A stretch of 7,764 nucleotides of DNA from Candidatus Methanocorpusculum equi (lineage in GTDB: Archaea > Halobacteriota > Methanomicrobia > Methanomicrobiales > Methanocorpusculaceae): assembly GCA_018065685.1 (NCBI GenBank), contig JAGHSU010000164.1:1-7764 (forward strand), written 5' to 3'. Shown one piece after another: positions 1-6,934 of the stretch (position 1 is the first letter of the stretch; every line of letters begins with the position of its first letter). Position numbers and translations under genes: made by a program. A model generated the notes under the pieces. The model had not been told where the DNA came from. It saw only the letters and a program-made list of their open reading frames with translations, and searched no databases.

Positions 1-48
1 CGGAAAGAATCCTGAACTACGTGAACAGCTGGTTCTGGGCTGCGTGTG

Positions 49-144
49 ATGGATGCGATTCAGAATCAGATAAATACTGAACTAATTTCGGGATACTACA
101 GAGACTTCCGGAGATGGAAATCTATTTACCTTAACACGACATAA
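49..144 (+). CDS. Doubtful 31-aa ORF in the leader before the stress gene
   Basis: A short frame opens with ATG at 49 and closes with TAA at 142-144. Its start overlaps, as TGATG, the TGA at 47-49 that closes another frame open from the left edge of the window (15 codons seen). The predicted peptide is polar and aromatic, ending in YYRDFRRWKSIYLNTT, and matches no family I recognise. There is no Shine-Dalgarno before the ATG. A third frame also stays open from the edge to TGA at 78-80, so open frames here have little weight. It could be a tiny coupled gene, the end of an upstream gene displaced by a frameshift, or chance. Positions 1-169 otherwise hold only the leader of the next gene. Confidence 0.18.
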   Translation: MDAIQNQINTELISGYYRDFRRWKSIYLNTT

Positions 145-158
145 ATTTAGAGAATACA

Positions 159-164
159 GAGGAT
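159..164 (+). promoter_or_regulatory. Ribosome binding site of the universal stress protein gene
   Basis: GAGGAT at 159-164 lies 5 bases before the ATG at 170. It matches the archaeal anti-16S pairing core GAGG and fixes this start. It is one of only two clear Shine-Dalgarno sites in the window. Confidence 0.6.
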
Positions 165-169
165 AAAAC

Positions 170-598
170 ATGTTTTCAAACATCATCGCAGCTGTTGACG
201 GCTCGGACATAAGCTTCCTTGCTCTCGACCGGGCAATTGAAATTGCAAAGCAGAACAACGCAAAACTTCATGCAATCTACGTCATTGAATCCCATGCAAT
301 GTCATCATCTCCTCTTGATACCTCGGGGGATATGCACCACAGACGCCTTGAAAAAGAGGCGGCAGAAACCATCAAGAAGGTGAAAAAAGTTGCAGAGGAA
401 AAACAGATTGTCATAGATACACATATCGGAAACGGACATCCCGGAGATGCCGTTGTAAACTTTGCGGAGAAAAACGGGTGTGACCTCATCGTTGCAGGTT
501 CCCTTGGTAAATCCGCATTTGACCGCCTTCTTCTCGGAAGCGTTTCCGGCTACATGGTAAAGGCATCAAAGACAAACATCCTGATAGTTCGCGATTAA
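170..598 (+). CDS. Universal stress protein, UspA family, ATP-binding type
   Basis: This is a 142-aa single-domain Usp protein, the usual family length. The family is cytosolic and dimeric, and members with the nucleotide motif bind ATP and are linked to stress survival; the exact role is rarely known. Visible here are the first beta strand with the conserved aspartate (AVDGS, residues 8-12, Asp10), a helical middle rich in Lys/Glu, and a perfect ATP-binding signature G-2x-G-9x-G-S. That signature is GSLG at 110-113 and GS at 123-124, followed by the final strand NILIVRD. The start is supported by GAGGAT just upstream. The gene stands alone: the next gene is 141 bases away behind a T tract, so it is probably its own transcript. 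No transmembrane or fused domain is seen. Family assignment is firm; the specific function is not known. Confidence 0.93.
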   Translation: MFSNIIAAVDGSDISFLALDRAIEIAKQNNAKLHAIYVIESHAMSSSPLDTSGDMHHRRLEKEAAETIKKVKKVAEEKQIVIDTHIGNGHPGDAVVNFAEKNGCDLIVAGSLGKSAFDRLLLGSVSGYMVKASKTNILIVRD

Positions 599-629
599 CC
601 GTCTGCAGAAAACAATCTGCGGAACATAC

Positions 630-635
630 TTTTTT
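630..635 (+). terminator. Oligo-T tract after the stress protein gene
   Basis: Six T residues lie 32 bases after the uspA-type stop. Archaeal RNA polymerase commonly terminates at such T runs without a hairpin. I see no strong stem-loop in front of it. It would separate the stress gene from the hydrolase gene downstream. Confidence 0.35.
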
Positions 636-705
636 GCAGGGATTTCCTCCATACATATCAACCCGTATCTTCCGATACACTCTCTGCGATGGACATGACG
701 CAAAG

Positions 706-714
706 AAAATAAAG
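706..714 (+). promoter_or_regulatory. Possible TATA-like box for the hydrolase gene
   Basis: The A/T-rich stretch AAAATAAAG is centred about 30 bases before the ATG at 740. An archaeal transcript normally starts about 25 bases after the box centre, here near 735, giving a nearly leaderless mRNA. That would fit the lack of a well-spaced Shine-Dalgarno: the GAGGG at 714-718 is 21 bases from the ATG, too far. Pattern match only. Confidence 0.22.
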
Positions 715-739
715 AGGGAAGTACAACATATTCCGGAAA

Positions 740-1828
740 ATGACCGAGACATCACCGACAACTACTGACACAAAGGGACTTCCGGAAAAACTGGAATCCC
801 TGAAGGAAGCTGCTGCAAAATATCTTCCGGAATCAAAGGAAGAACTGGCGGTATTCATCAGAGAACTGAAAGAATGCATCCGTATCAGGGCCGCGGAGGG
901 AATCAACCCTTCTGCATATCTTGACCTGATAAAAGGAATTATAGAACATCTCTCTGCATACATAGGAATCAATTTTGTCTCAGATTACCAGAAAATTGAA
1001 ATTACAGACACCATAACCTTTTACTCCTTCCAGCTGCCGGGAGGAGGAAACCTCAACATCTTTGATACGCCGGAGGGAAAACTTGTTTTAGATACCGGCT
1101 ACGGATGCTTTTTTGAAGACTGCCAGGAGATGACAGATAATCTCGGGCTCGGGGACTTTTCGGATGTAAAAAAAGTCATCTGCACACATGCGGATGTGGA
1201 CCACTGCGGAGCTGCAGGATACTTTGAGGCCCTCCCTCTTATGCACCAGGTAACAAAAGCCATCCTCGATGCAGGAACACGCGGCTACGGCTCCCCGAAC
1301 GGAAAAGAGCTTCTTGAAAAAGTCTACACAATTGTCATTAACACCATCTCCGGACTGAAAATGCCAGATTCTGTTATCCTGACCGGCACCGAACCGCTCG
1401 CACACCGCGGTCTCTTTCCGGTCATCGGATACGTTACCTTTTCCGGCATGAACTTTGAAATCTGGGAAAGTCTCGGGGGACACATCGCAGGACAGCTTTT
1501 ACTCTTCGAACCGGACCTTGGAATCCTTTTTACCAGTGATGCATTCATCAACTTTAAGACACTGTCCAAAGAACGCGCGTCCTACTGTTCCATAGCTGAC
1601 TCGATGATCGGGTCCGTCAATGTAAACAGTGAGACTGCACGCACTGAGCGTCAGGAACTGGTGCGGCTTGCCGCGGAGTTTGAAAAGGAGCTTCGCGAAA
1701 AAGGAAAAGAACTCTTAATCTGCTGCGGCCATGGCGCGGTCTGCAGACTTGAAGGAGGAAATCTGGTGCCTGCTGGAGAGATTCTGCGCTACCGTGCATC
1801 AGACTTCCGTGATAAAAAAGAACAGTAA
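740..1828 (+). CDS. Metallo-beta-lactamase-fold hydrolase with N-terminal helical extension
   Basis: This 362-aa cytosolic protein has a metal-dependent hydrolase core. Residues 1 to about 85 are a charged, probably helical extension (KLESLKEAAAKYLPESKEEL and on) not typical of the fold. The core follows, with LVLDTG near the first sheet. Metal ligands can be read: HADVDH at 150-155 (His150, Asp152, Asp154, His155), His248 in GGHIAGQ, Asp267 in TSDAF, and His331 in CCGHG. The canonical HxHxDH motif appears as HxDxDH, with Asp at the second ligand, a variant also known in other members of this superfamily. A dinuclear Zn or Fe site is likely. The substrate cannot be named; I see no flavodoxin or RNase Z features. 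The gene is flanked by T tracts and stands alone. The start at 740 is the only ATG that keeps the extension, and its ribosome site is weak, so the true N-terminus is less certain than the rest. Confidence 0.85.
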   Translation: MTETSPTTTDTKGLPEKLESLKEAAAKYLPESKEELAVFIRELKECIRIRAAEGINPSAYLDLIKGIIEHLSAYIGINFVSDYQKIEITDTITFYSFQLPGGGNLNIFDTPEGKLVLDTGYGCFFEDCQEMTDNLGLGDFSDVKKVICTHADVDHCGAAGYFEALPLMHQVTKAILDAGTRGYGSPNGKELLEKVYTIVINTISGLKMPDSVILTGTEPLAHRGLFPVIGYVTFSGMNFEIWESLGGHIAGQLLLFEPDLGILFTSDAFINFKTLSKERASYCSIADSMIGSVNVNSETARTERQELVRLAAEFEKELREKGKELLICCGHGAVCRLEGGNLVPAGEILRYRASDFRDKKEQ

Positions 1829-1831
1829 CCC

Positions 1832-1837
1832 TTTTTT
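1832..1837 (+). terminator. Oligo-T tract just after the hydrolase stop
   Basis: A run of six T begins 4 bases after the TAA at 1826-1828, with more T-rich sequence around 1852-1856. This is a typical archaeal T-run termination signal. No hairpin is evident. Confidence 0.4.
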
Positions 1838-1921
1838 CCAATATTCTGCTGCTTTTCACACCCACTCCTCTGCCGGCGGAAAAACAGCAGCCTCATAAGG
1901 CCTTACGCCAAACAGATATTC

Positions 1922-2287
1922 ATGGATGTTCCGATATCATCACCTCCGATTCTTCATCTGACATCAGCTTCCTTTAATCAGACAATACTTTCCTGCAAAA
2001 AGGCAGTCATTGACTTCTGGGCCGAATGGTGCGGCCCCTGCCGCAGATTTGCCCCGGTCTTCGAGGAACTATCAAAAGAGTTCCCTGAGGTTCAGTTCTG
2101 CAAATGCAACACGGATGAAAACCCCGATACAGCACAGGAGTTTTTTATCTTCTCAATTCCTACCACCCTCTACATAATAGACGGCAAGGCGGTTCATTTC
2201 CAGTCCGGAGCACTCACAAAAGATCAGTTCCGCTCTGTATTAACTGCAGTCTTTCGTGACGAAACAAACGACTCTGCTGAACAATGA
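1922..2287 (+). CDS. Thioredoxin
   Basis: This 121-aa thioredoxin-fold protein is a cytosolic disulfide reductase. It has the classic active site WCGPC at residues 36-40 inside DFWAEWCGPC, and the conserved cis-proline loop SIPTTL with Pro80. These are the features of a true thioredoxin rather than a glutaredoxin (CPYC). There is an N-terminal stretch of about 12 residues before the fold, no signal peptide, and two extra cysteines, Cys60 and Cys62 (CKC), in the strand after the second helix. Electrons would normally come from a thioredoxin reductase, which is not in this window. The last 4 bases (ATGA) overlap the start of the helicase gene, so the two are probably co-transcribed and translationally coupled. 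No clear ribosome site precedes the ATG, so a short-leader or leaderless mRNA is possible. Confidence 0.92.
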   Translation: MDVPISSPPILHLTSASFNQTILSCKKAVIDFWAEWCGPCRRFAPVFEELSKEFPEVQFCKCNTDENPDTAQEFFIFSIPTTLYIIDGKAVHFQSGALTKDQFRSVLTAVFRDETNDSAEQ

Positions 2288-3909
2288 GCGTCTTTGAACA
2301 TCTCCACCCGACCTTACAGGAGACCCTCATCACGGGGCTTGGATGGAACGCGCTTCGTCCCGTTCAGGAAACCGCATGCAAAGAAGTCGCAGCAGGAAAA
2401 GACATTCTGGTCCTTGCCCCGACCGCCGGGGGAAAGACCGAGGCCGCGTTCCTTCCGGTCATTGATGCTCTCTTAAAACGCCGGACAGGGCATCTTTCCG
2501 CGATCTATGTCTCCCCGCTGAAGGCACTGATAAATGACCAGACGGAGCGGGTCGTGCGGCTTGCGGAGCGTGCGGGACTTGAGGTTGCCGTCCAGCACGG
2601 GGATGTTGCAGGTACCGAGCGCTGGCGCTTTGCGGAAAGTGAACCGGATATTTTACTCACAACACCCGAGTCGCTGGAGGTGCTGCTCTCCTCAAAGGAC
2701 TCAAAAGATGCCTTTTCCGGCCTCCGGTTCATCATTGTAGACGAAATCCATGCCTTTACCGAAAGCAGCAGGGGGGTCCATCTCAAATGCCTCATAGACC
2801 GCATAACAGCCGCCTCACAGGAAAAAATTATCAGAATCGGTTTGTCGGCCACCGTCGGAAACCCGGAAGACCTTCTTGCCTGGTTCTCGGACGAAGGACG
2901 GGAGAAAGCGCTTGTATCGATTCCATCCCCACCATCAAAAAAACACTTCTCATTCATCCTCGAAAAAGACTTTTTAAAAGCAGCAGATGCTGCGGCAGCT
3001 GTTGTCCGCGGGCGGAAAGCACTGATTTTTGTAGACAGCAGAAGTTTTGCCGAGCGGCTCTACAAACCGCTTTCTGAAAGCCTGCCGCAGGTCTATATGC
3101 ACCATTCCGCGGTCTCTTCAGCGGAACGGAAAGCTGCAGAAGCATCATTTGAGGGGCCTGCCGGAAGCTGCGTTATCTGTACCAGCACGATGGAACTTGG
3201 AATCGATATCGGAAATCTGGACCTCGTGGTAAATATAGGTCCTCCTATCTCCGCCGCCTCGTTTCTTCAGCGGCTCGGGAGAACCGGACGCCGCGGAAAG
3301 CCTGCAGAAATGGTCTTTGTTCTGCGGGATGCCTGCGAACTCCTTACAACAGCCGCCGCAATCGAAGCAGCATCCCGCCATGAGTCAGAGCCGCTCTCAC
3401 CCCCTGAATGCCCCTATGATGTCCTGCTCCAGCAGCTCCTTGTTCTCGTGAAATCGAAAGGCGGGATAAGCGGAGCATCTCTCATACGCTCCCTGCGCTC
3501 GCTCTCTCCCTTCTCGCAGATTCCTGAGAGGTCGCTTTCATATCTTCTGCGGTATCTTATAGAAAACGGATACCTCTTTCGCGACGGAAACCTGCTTTTC
3601 CCGGGAACACGTGCGGAAACCGAGTTCGGACACTCCAACTGGAAGGCGCTTTTATCGGTTCTGTCCGACTCAGGCGGCTACACCGCGGTTCTTCCGGACG
3701 GAACGGTTGTAGGAACCCTCGACCCGCGGTTTGTTGCAGGGGATGCGGGAAAGGTCTTTTCCTTTACAGGAAAAACCTGGAGACTGCTGTTTAGAGACGA
3801 TGTGCATCACAGAGCACTTATTGAGCCATCGGACATCTCCCGCGGGCTCAAACAGCCGTTCTGGAGCGGAGAAGGGGGAACATCCCGGGTCACACGACTG
3901 GTTGCCTAA
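2284..3909 (+). CDS. Lhr-like SF2 DNA/RNA helicase, cut short by an in-frame stop
   Basis: This is a 541-codon frame of an ATP-dependent superfamily 2 helicase of the Lhr group, which unwinds nucleic acid in repair or RNA metabolism. In order: Q-motif-like RPVQ at 25-28, Walker A APTAGGKT at 45-52, DEIH box at 153-156 followed by the Lhr-like RGVHL, SAT motif at 188-190, motif V ELGIDIG, and motif VI QRLGRTGRRG starting at 329. A winged-helix region follows from about 380 (PYDVLLQQLLVLV), then the beta-rich part with VGTLDPRFV and a TWRL strand. The Lhr-type C-terminal domain should come next, but TAA at 3907-3909 stops translation. The same frame then continues for 159 family-like codons. 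The start is set by the ATGA overlap with thioredoxin. Both helicase domains are intact, so a truncated protein could keep ATPase activity. Alternatives are a recent pseudogene, readthrough, or an assembly error. Confidence 0.88.
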   Translation: MSVFEHLHPTLQETLITGLGWNALRPVQETACKEVAAGKDILVLAPTAGGKTEAAFLPVIDALLKRRTGHLSAIYVSPLKALINDQTERVVRLAERAGLEVAVQHGDVAGTERWRFAESEPDILLTTPESLEVLLSSKDSKDAFSGLRFIIVDEIHAFTESSRGVHLKCLIDRITAASQEKIIRIGLSATVGNPEDLLAWFSDEGREKALVSIPSPPSKKHFSFILEKDFLKAADAAAAVVRGRKALIFVDSRSFAERLYKPLSESLPQVYMHHSAVSSAERKAAEASFEGPAGSCVICTSTMELGIDIGNLDLVVNIGPPISAASFLQRLGRTGRRGKPAEMVFVLRDACELLTTAAAIEAASRHESEPLSPPECPYDVLLQQLLVLVKSKGGISGASLIRSLRSLSPFSQIPERSLSYLLRYLIENGYLFRDGNLLFPGTRAETEFGHSNWKALLSVLSDSGGYTAVLPDGTVVGTLDPRFVAGDAGKVFSFTGKTWRLLFRDDVHHRALIEPSDISRGLKQPFWSGEGGTSRVTRLVA

Positions 3910-4389
3910 AGCTGCGGCATTATCGTCTCCCGCGGATACTCGACACTCCCCATTCCGGCAGATGTAAAAGAAGCGCTTGATGACCTGCTCTCCGCACTCC
4001 CGCGAACCCCGCAGGACGGAGGTCCCCATATCCGCATCGAGCCGGAAGGGGATGTATGGGATGTTGTGATTTCTACGTTCGCCGGTGATGAGATAAACCG
4101 GTTAATAACACTCTTCCTGAAAAAACGGCTGCCTGCAAAACTGTACTTCCGCACAACGCCCTATGCGGTAAGAATCAGCGGATTTCCCGTAAAAGAAGCG
4201 TGTCTGAAGGTTTCTGACACCCTCGGGGAGATTACCCGGATACCGATGGAACAGCTTGCAGAAGAGCTTCCCCCGGTACCTGACACCATGTGGAAATTTA
4301 CATCCCTTCTTCCGCCGGAGATGAAACAGGAGATGGCAGTCAGACGGTATTACCACTTAGAAGAACTTTGCGCGTTTCTGAACGGCTAA
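3910..4389 (+). pseudogene. C-terminal part of the Lhr-like helicase, separated by the TAA at 3907-3909
   Basis: Directly after the TAA the same frame stays open for 159 codons to TAA at 4387-4389. The translation looks like real protein and like the end of an Lhr helicase, notably the segment DVVISTFAGDEINRLITLFL, which resembles the family's 'AGGRVNR' C-terminal signature. With the upstream part it would make about 701 residues, plausible for an archaeal Lhr-like protein. It has no start of its own worth trusting: the first candidate is GTG at 4066, in the middle of the domain. No base insertion or deletion is needed; one substitution (for example CAA, AAA or GAA to TAA) would explain the break. 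The missing residue cannot be known from here. If the gene is dead, this is its remnant; if the stop is an assembly error, it is the normal C-terminus of the 2284 gene. Confidence 0.75.
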
Positions 4390-4847
4390 GCTTCTTCTTT
4401 TTCTTCGTGTCCTAAATTTTTCACGACGGTTATTTCATAGGAGATGGTCTCTCCCGCATACGGATGATTGCCGTCGACGATGATTTTATCCGGCGTGACC
4501 TCCGTGACCATCAGGGAGTATCTCTTTCCTTTAATGGGGATGGTCATAAAGTCCCCGACATGCGGCTCTTCGGTGAGCTTCAGTTTGCTTCGTCTGAGGG
4601 GGAACACCAGACGTTTGTTATACTTCCCGTAGGCCTTTTCAGGCGGGAGAGTGACACACACCGTATCCCCTTCGAGGTGCCCTAAAAGCGCCTCTTCAAA
4701 TGCAGGATTAATCATCTTTTTTCCAAGGGTAATCTTCTGCGGTTCGCCTTCGGTTGAGTCCTCAAGAACCTCTCCTCCCGGGCGTCTGCTTACAAAATGG
4801 AGGAAGAGAGTGTCGTTTTCTTCAATCTCCGTCATGGTATCTGACAT
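4386..4847 (-). CDS. FKBP-type peptidyl-prolyl cis-trans isomerase, SlyD-like
   Basis: This 153-aa cytosolic FKBP isomerase speeds cis-trans isomerisation of X-Pro bonds and, in SlyD-like members, also acts as a folding chaperone. The FKBP half shows GEVLEDST (25-32), the INPAFEEALLGHLEGD helix and loop (about 46-61), and PPEKAYG (68-74). An inserted chaperone 'IF' domain runs from about 75 to 126, then the FKBP sheet resumes at NHPYAG (127-132). The length matches short archaeal FKBPs of about 17 kDa. The tail is acidic and lysine-rich (HEEKEEA); the His-rich metal tail of bacterial SlyD is absent. It starts 22 bases after the proC stop on the same strand, so it is likely the last gene of the proline operon. 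The ribosome site is weak, and Met5 is an alternative start. It ends in TAG, overlapping the convergent helicase stop by 4 bases. Confidence 0.9.
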   Translation of the reverse strand: MSDTMTEIEENDTLFLHFVSRRPGGEVLEDSTEGEPQKITLGKKMINPAFEEALLGHLEGDTVCVTLPPEKAYGKYNKRLVFPLRRSKLKLTEEPHVGDFMTIPIKGKRYSLMVTEVTPDKIIVDGNHPYAGETISYEITVVKNLGHEEKEEA

Positions 4848-4869
4848 GTAATCAGGAATCCGGAGGCCC

Positions 4870-5676
4870 TTACTTCCCCTTCATCTCAAGCGTCCGCTTA
4901 TACGAGGCGAGGGCAGCTTCCTTAATGGTTCCGCAGAAATCAAGCTCCTGCAGTTTTTTAACCCCTTCGATGGTTGATCCTCCCGGAGAGCAGACCTTTA
5001 CCCGCAGTGCCGCAGGGTCTTCGCCGGTCTTTATGGCAAGCTTTGCGGAGCCTAAAAGCATCTGCTCGACAAAGGGAACAATTTTTTCCTCGGGAAATCC
5101 GATTGCCCGCGCCCCTTCAATCATACCCTCCATAAACATATCGGCGTATGCCGGAGCACGGCCGGTAATCACACACCCTGCATCGATGAACTCTTCTGAA
5201 ATCTCATTGACAAGCCCTGCCGCGGAAAAGCTCTTGGCAAAGTACGGGACAAAGGAGCGGGCATTTTCCGTACTGCAGTACATAATAACTCCTTCCCCTA
5301 CACCAACCGGCGTGTTTGGCATCATCCGGATTACCGGGTACTCCCCTCCTGCATACGTCTGGATTGTCCGGCAGGAGAGGGCTGCAGCCATGGTTACGAG
5401 AACAAATGCATCCTTTCGTGCGGCAAGTATTGGACGCAAAGGGGCCAAAGTCTCTTCCATCATCTGCGGCTTTACGCCGAGCACAATGTATCCGCAGGAT
5501 ACGGCGATGGATTCATTGTCTGATACCTGAGCCCCGGTTTCTTTCGCGAGTGCTTCAGCCTTTGCACGGGTTCTGTTTGAAAGAAAAATATCCGAAGGGG
5601 AGATCTGCTTTGAAAGTGCCCTGACAAGTGCTCCTCCCATGTTTCCGGTCCCGATAAATCCGAAGGTTGTATTCAT
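4870..5676 (-). CDS. proC: Pyrroline-5-carboxylate reductase
   Basis: This enzyme reduces 1-pyrroline-5-carboxylate to L-proline with NAD(P)H, the last step of proline synthesis, in the cytosol. The protein is 268 aa, the usual length. It opens with the Rossmann nucleotide motif GFIGTGNMG (residues 6-14), continues with VLGVKPQ and the RMMPNTPVGVGEG segment typical of the family, and carries near its end the reductase signature CSPGGSTIEGV. I chose ATG at 5674-5676 over the longer frame from 5736: it sits right before the Rossmann strand, as in homologues, and has a strong ribosome site 5 bases upstream. The longer version would add 20 unrelated residues and overlap proA. It lies 16 bases after the proA stop, in the same operon. 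All key motifs are intact. Confidence 0.94.
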   Translation of the reverse strand: MNTTFGFIGTGNMGGALVRALSKQISPSDIFLSNRTRAKAEALAKETGAQVSDNESIAVSCGYIVLGVKPQMMEETLAPLRPILAARKDAFVLVTMAAALSCRTIQTYAGGEYPVIRMMPNTPVGVGEGVIMYCSTENARSFVPYFAKSFSAAGLVNEISEEFIDAGCVITGRAPAYADMFMEGMIEGARAIGFPEEKIVPFVEQMLLGSAKLAIKTGEDPAALRVKVCSPGGSTIEGVKKLQELDFCGTIKEAALASYKRTLEMKGK

Positions 5677-5681
5677 TTCAG

Positions 5682-5688
5682 TCCTCTC
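5682..5688 (-). promoter_or_regulatory. Ribosome binding site of proC
   Basis: On the minus strand GAGAGGA lies 5 bases before the ATG at 5676, with a second G-rich run just upstream next to the proA stop. It decides the shorter proC start. Confidence 0.6.
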
Positions 5689-5692
5689 CCCC

Positions 5693-6934
5693 TCATCTGA
5701 TCTGCCCGTTTCCTCTGATGACATACTTGTATGCATTCAGCTCGCGAAGTCCCATAGGGCCTCTTGCATGCAGCTTCTGGGTTGAAATTCCCATTTCGCA
5801 TCCGAGTCCGAACTCTCCGCCGTCGGTAAACCGTGTCGAGGCATTGATGTAGACCGCCGCACTGTCAACCGCGGATGCAAAGAAATCGGCAGCTCTTATG
5901 TTTTCGGTTACAATCGCCTCGGAGTGATGTGTCGAGTGGGCCGCGATGTGGGATACTGCCTGTTCCACGCTGTCAACTACTGCCACTGCCAGAATATAGT
6001 CGAGGAACTCGGTATCAAAGTCCGAGGGGGACGCGGGTGTTCCGGAGATAATCTGCTGTGCTGCCGCATCGAGCCGAAGCTCGACTTTTGCGAGCCGCTT
6101 TGCGAGCTTGGGGAGGAACACGGGGGCAATATCTTTATTGACCAGACAGACCTCCATCGCATTGCAGACAGAGGGTCTGCTGGTCTTTGCATTTTCGATG
6201 ATAGATAAGGCCATTTCAATGTCGGCATCACGGTCGACATAAATGTGGCAGATGCCCGTTCCCATCTGGATTACCGGGACCTTCGCGTTTTTAAGACAGC
6301 TGTTGATAAGCCCTGCTCCTCCCCGCGGGATTAACAGGTCGACATATCCTGCGGCCTGCATAATCTCAAGCGAGCTTTCCCGGGTGGAATCGGCAAGCTG
6401 CACGAACTCTGCGGGAAGTCCTGCTGCACGCAGTCCCTCCTGCAGTGCGGAAACGATAGCTGCAGCACTTCCGTATGCCTCTTTTCCGCAGCGGAGCACA
6501 CAGATGTTGCCGCTTTTAAGACAAAGCCCTGCGGCGTCCGATGTCACATTCGGTCTGCTTTCGTAAATGATTGCCACGACCCCGAACGGGACCGAGACCT
6601 TTGAAAGGGATAAGCCGTTATAGAGTGTGCGCTCCTCAAGGACTCTTCCTGCGGGGTCTTCGAGGGCTGTGAGGTCGCAAAGACCGGAGGCCATTGCGGC
6701 GATGCGCTCTTTTGTAAGCGAGAGGCGGTCAATCATTGATGCGGATAAGACACCTGTGGATTTTTCAACATCCTTTCTGTTTTCGGAAAGGATCATTTCG
6801 GTATTTTTCAGCAGCGCGTCAGCCATTGCGGAAAGTGCTACATCCTTTTGTGCGGAGGTGAGCGCTGCAGCCTCTGCCTTCAGCGCCTTTGCTTTTTCAA
6901 GAAGCTGTTGTGTTGTAAGTTTTTGCGTTGTCAT
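5693..6934 (-). CDS. proA: Gamma-glutamyl phosphate reductase
   Basis: This is the second enzyme of proline synthesis: it reduces L-glutamyl 5-phosphate with NADPH to glutamate-5-semialdehyde, which cyclises to pyrroline-5-carboxylate. The 413-aa aldehyde-dehydrogenase-fold protein has the usual length. Seen in order are VVAIIYESRPNVTSDAAGLC (about residues 118-138), LLIPRGGAGL, the catalytic cysteine in SVCNAMEV (Cys257), and the family C-terminal block INASTRFTDGGEFGLG...ISTQKLHARGPMGL, ending YKYVIRGNGQIR. The ATG overlaps the proB stop as ATGA, showing translational coupling. proC follows after 16 bases. ProA and ProB commonly work as a pair that hands on the unstable phosphate. No defect is visible. 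Confidence 0.96.
   Translation of the reverse strand: MTTQKLTTQQLLEKAKALKAEAAALTSAQKDVALSAMADALLKNTEMILSENRKDVEKSTGVLSASMIDRLSLTKERIAAMASGLCDLTALEDPAGRVLEERTLYNGLSLSKVSVPFGVVAIIYESRPNVTSDAAGLCLKSGNICVLRCGKEAYGSAAAIVSALQEGLRAAGLPAEFVQLADSTRESSLEIMQAAGYVDLLIPRGGAGLINSCLKNAKVPVIQMGTGICHIYVDRDADIEMALSIIENAKTSRPSVCNAMEVCLVNKDIAPVFLPKLAKRLAKVELRLDAAAQQIISGTPASPSDFDTEFLDYILAVAVVDSVEQAVSHIAAHSTHHSEAIVTENIRAADFFASAVDSAAVYINASTRFTDGGEFGLGCEMGISTQKLHARGPMGLRELNAYKYVIRGNGQIR

Noticed and set aside
731..832. Three copies of the palindrome TTCCGGAA at 731, 780 and 825, about 47 bases apart
   Set aside because: Two of the three are the in-frame codons ctt-ccg-gaa (Leu-Pro-Glu), favoured by this genome's codon use, so chance is the simpler explanation than an operator array.
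1896..1905. Perfect 10-base palindrome TAAGGCCTTA before the thioredoxin gene
   Set aside because: It is a single copy with no partner site in the window, and it is too short for a terminator hairpin. It could be an operator, but nothing else supports that.
4386..4388. TAG end of the isomerase gene as a pyrrolysine codon
   Set aside because: The protein is already full family length at this TAG, and no pyrrolysine machinery or insertion signal is seen here.
4066..4389. Separate 107-codon gene starting at GTG 4066
   Set aside because: It is in the same frame as the helicase and begins in the middle of a conserved helicase C-terminal segment, so it is the tail of that gene, not an independent one.
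4754..5530. A 258-codon open frame on the plus strand
   Set aside because: It lies antisense to proC and the start of the isomerase gene, which have clear family motifs. The plus-strand translation is Ser/Pro-rich and low in structure, typical of a shadow frame.
5677..5736. Longer proC start at 5736 adding 20 residues
   Set aside because: The extra residues are outside the family fold and overlap proA. The ATG at 5676 has a strong ribosome site and sits at the usual distance from the Rossmann motif.
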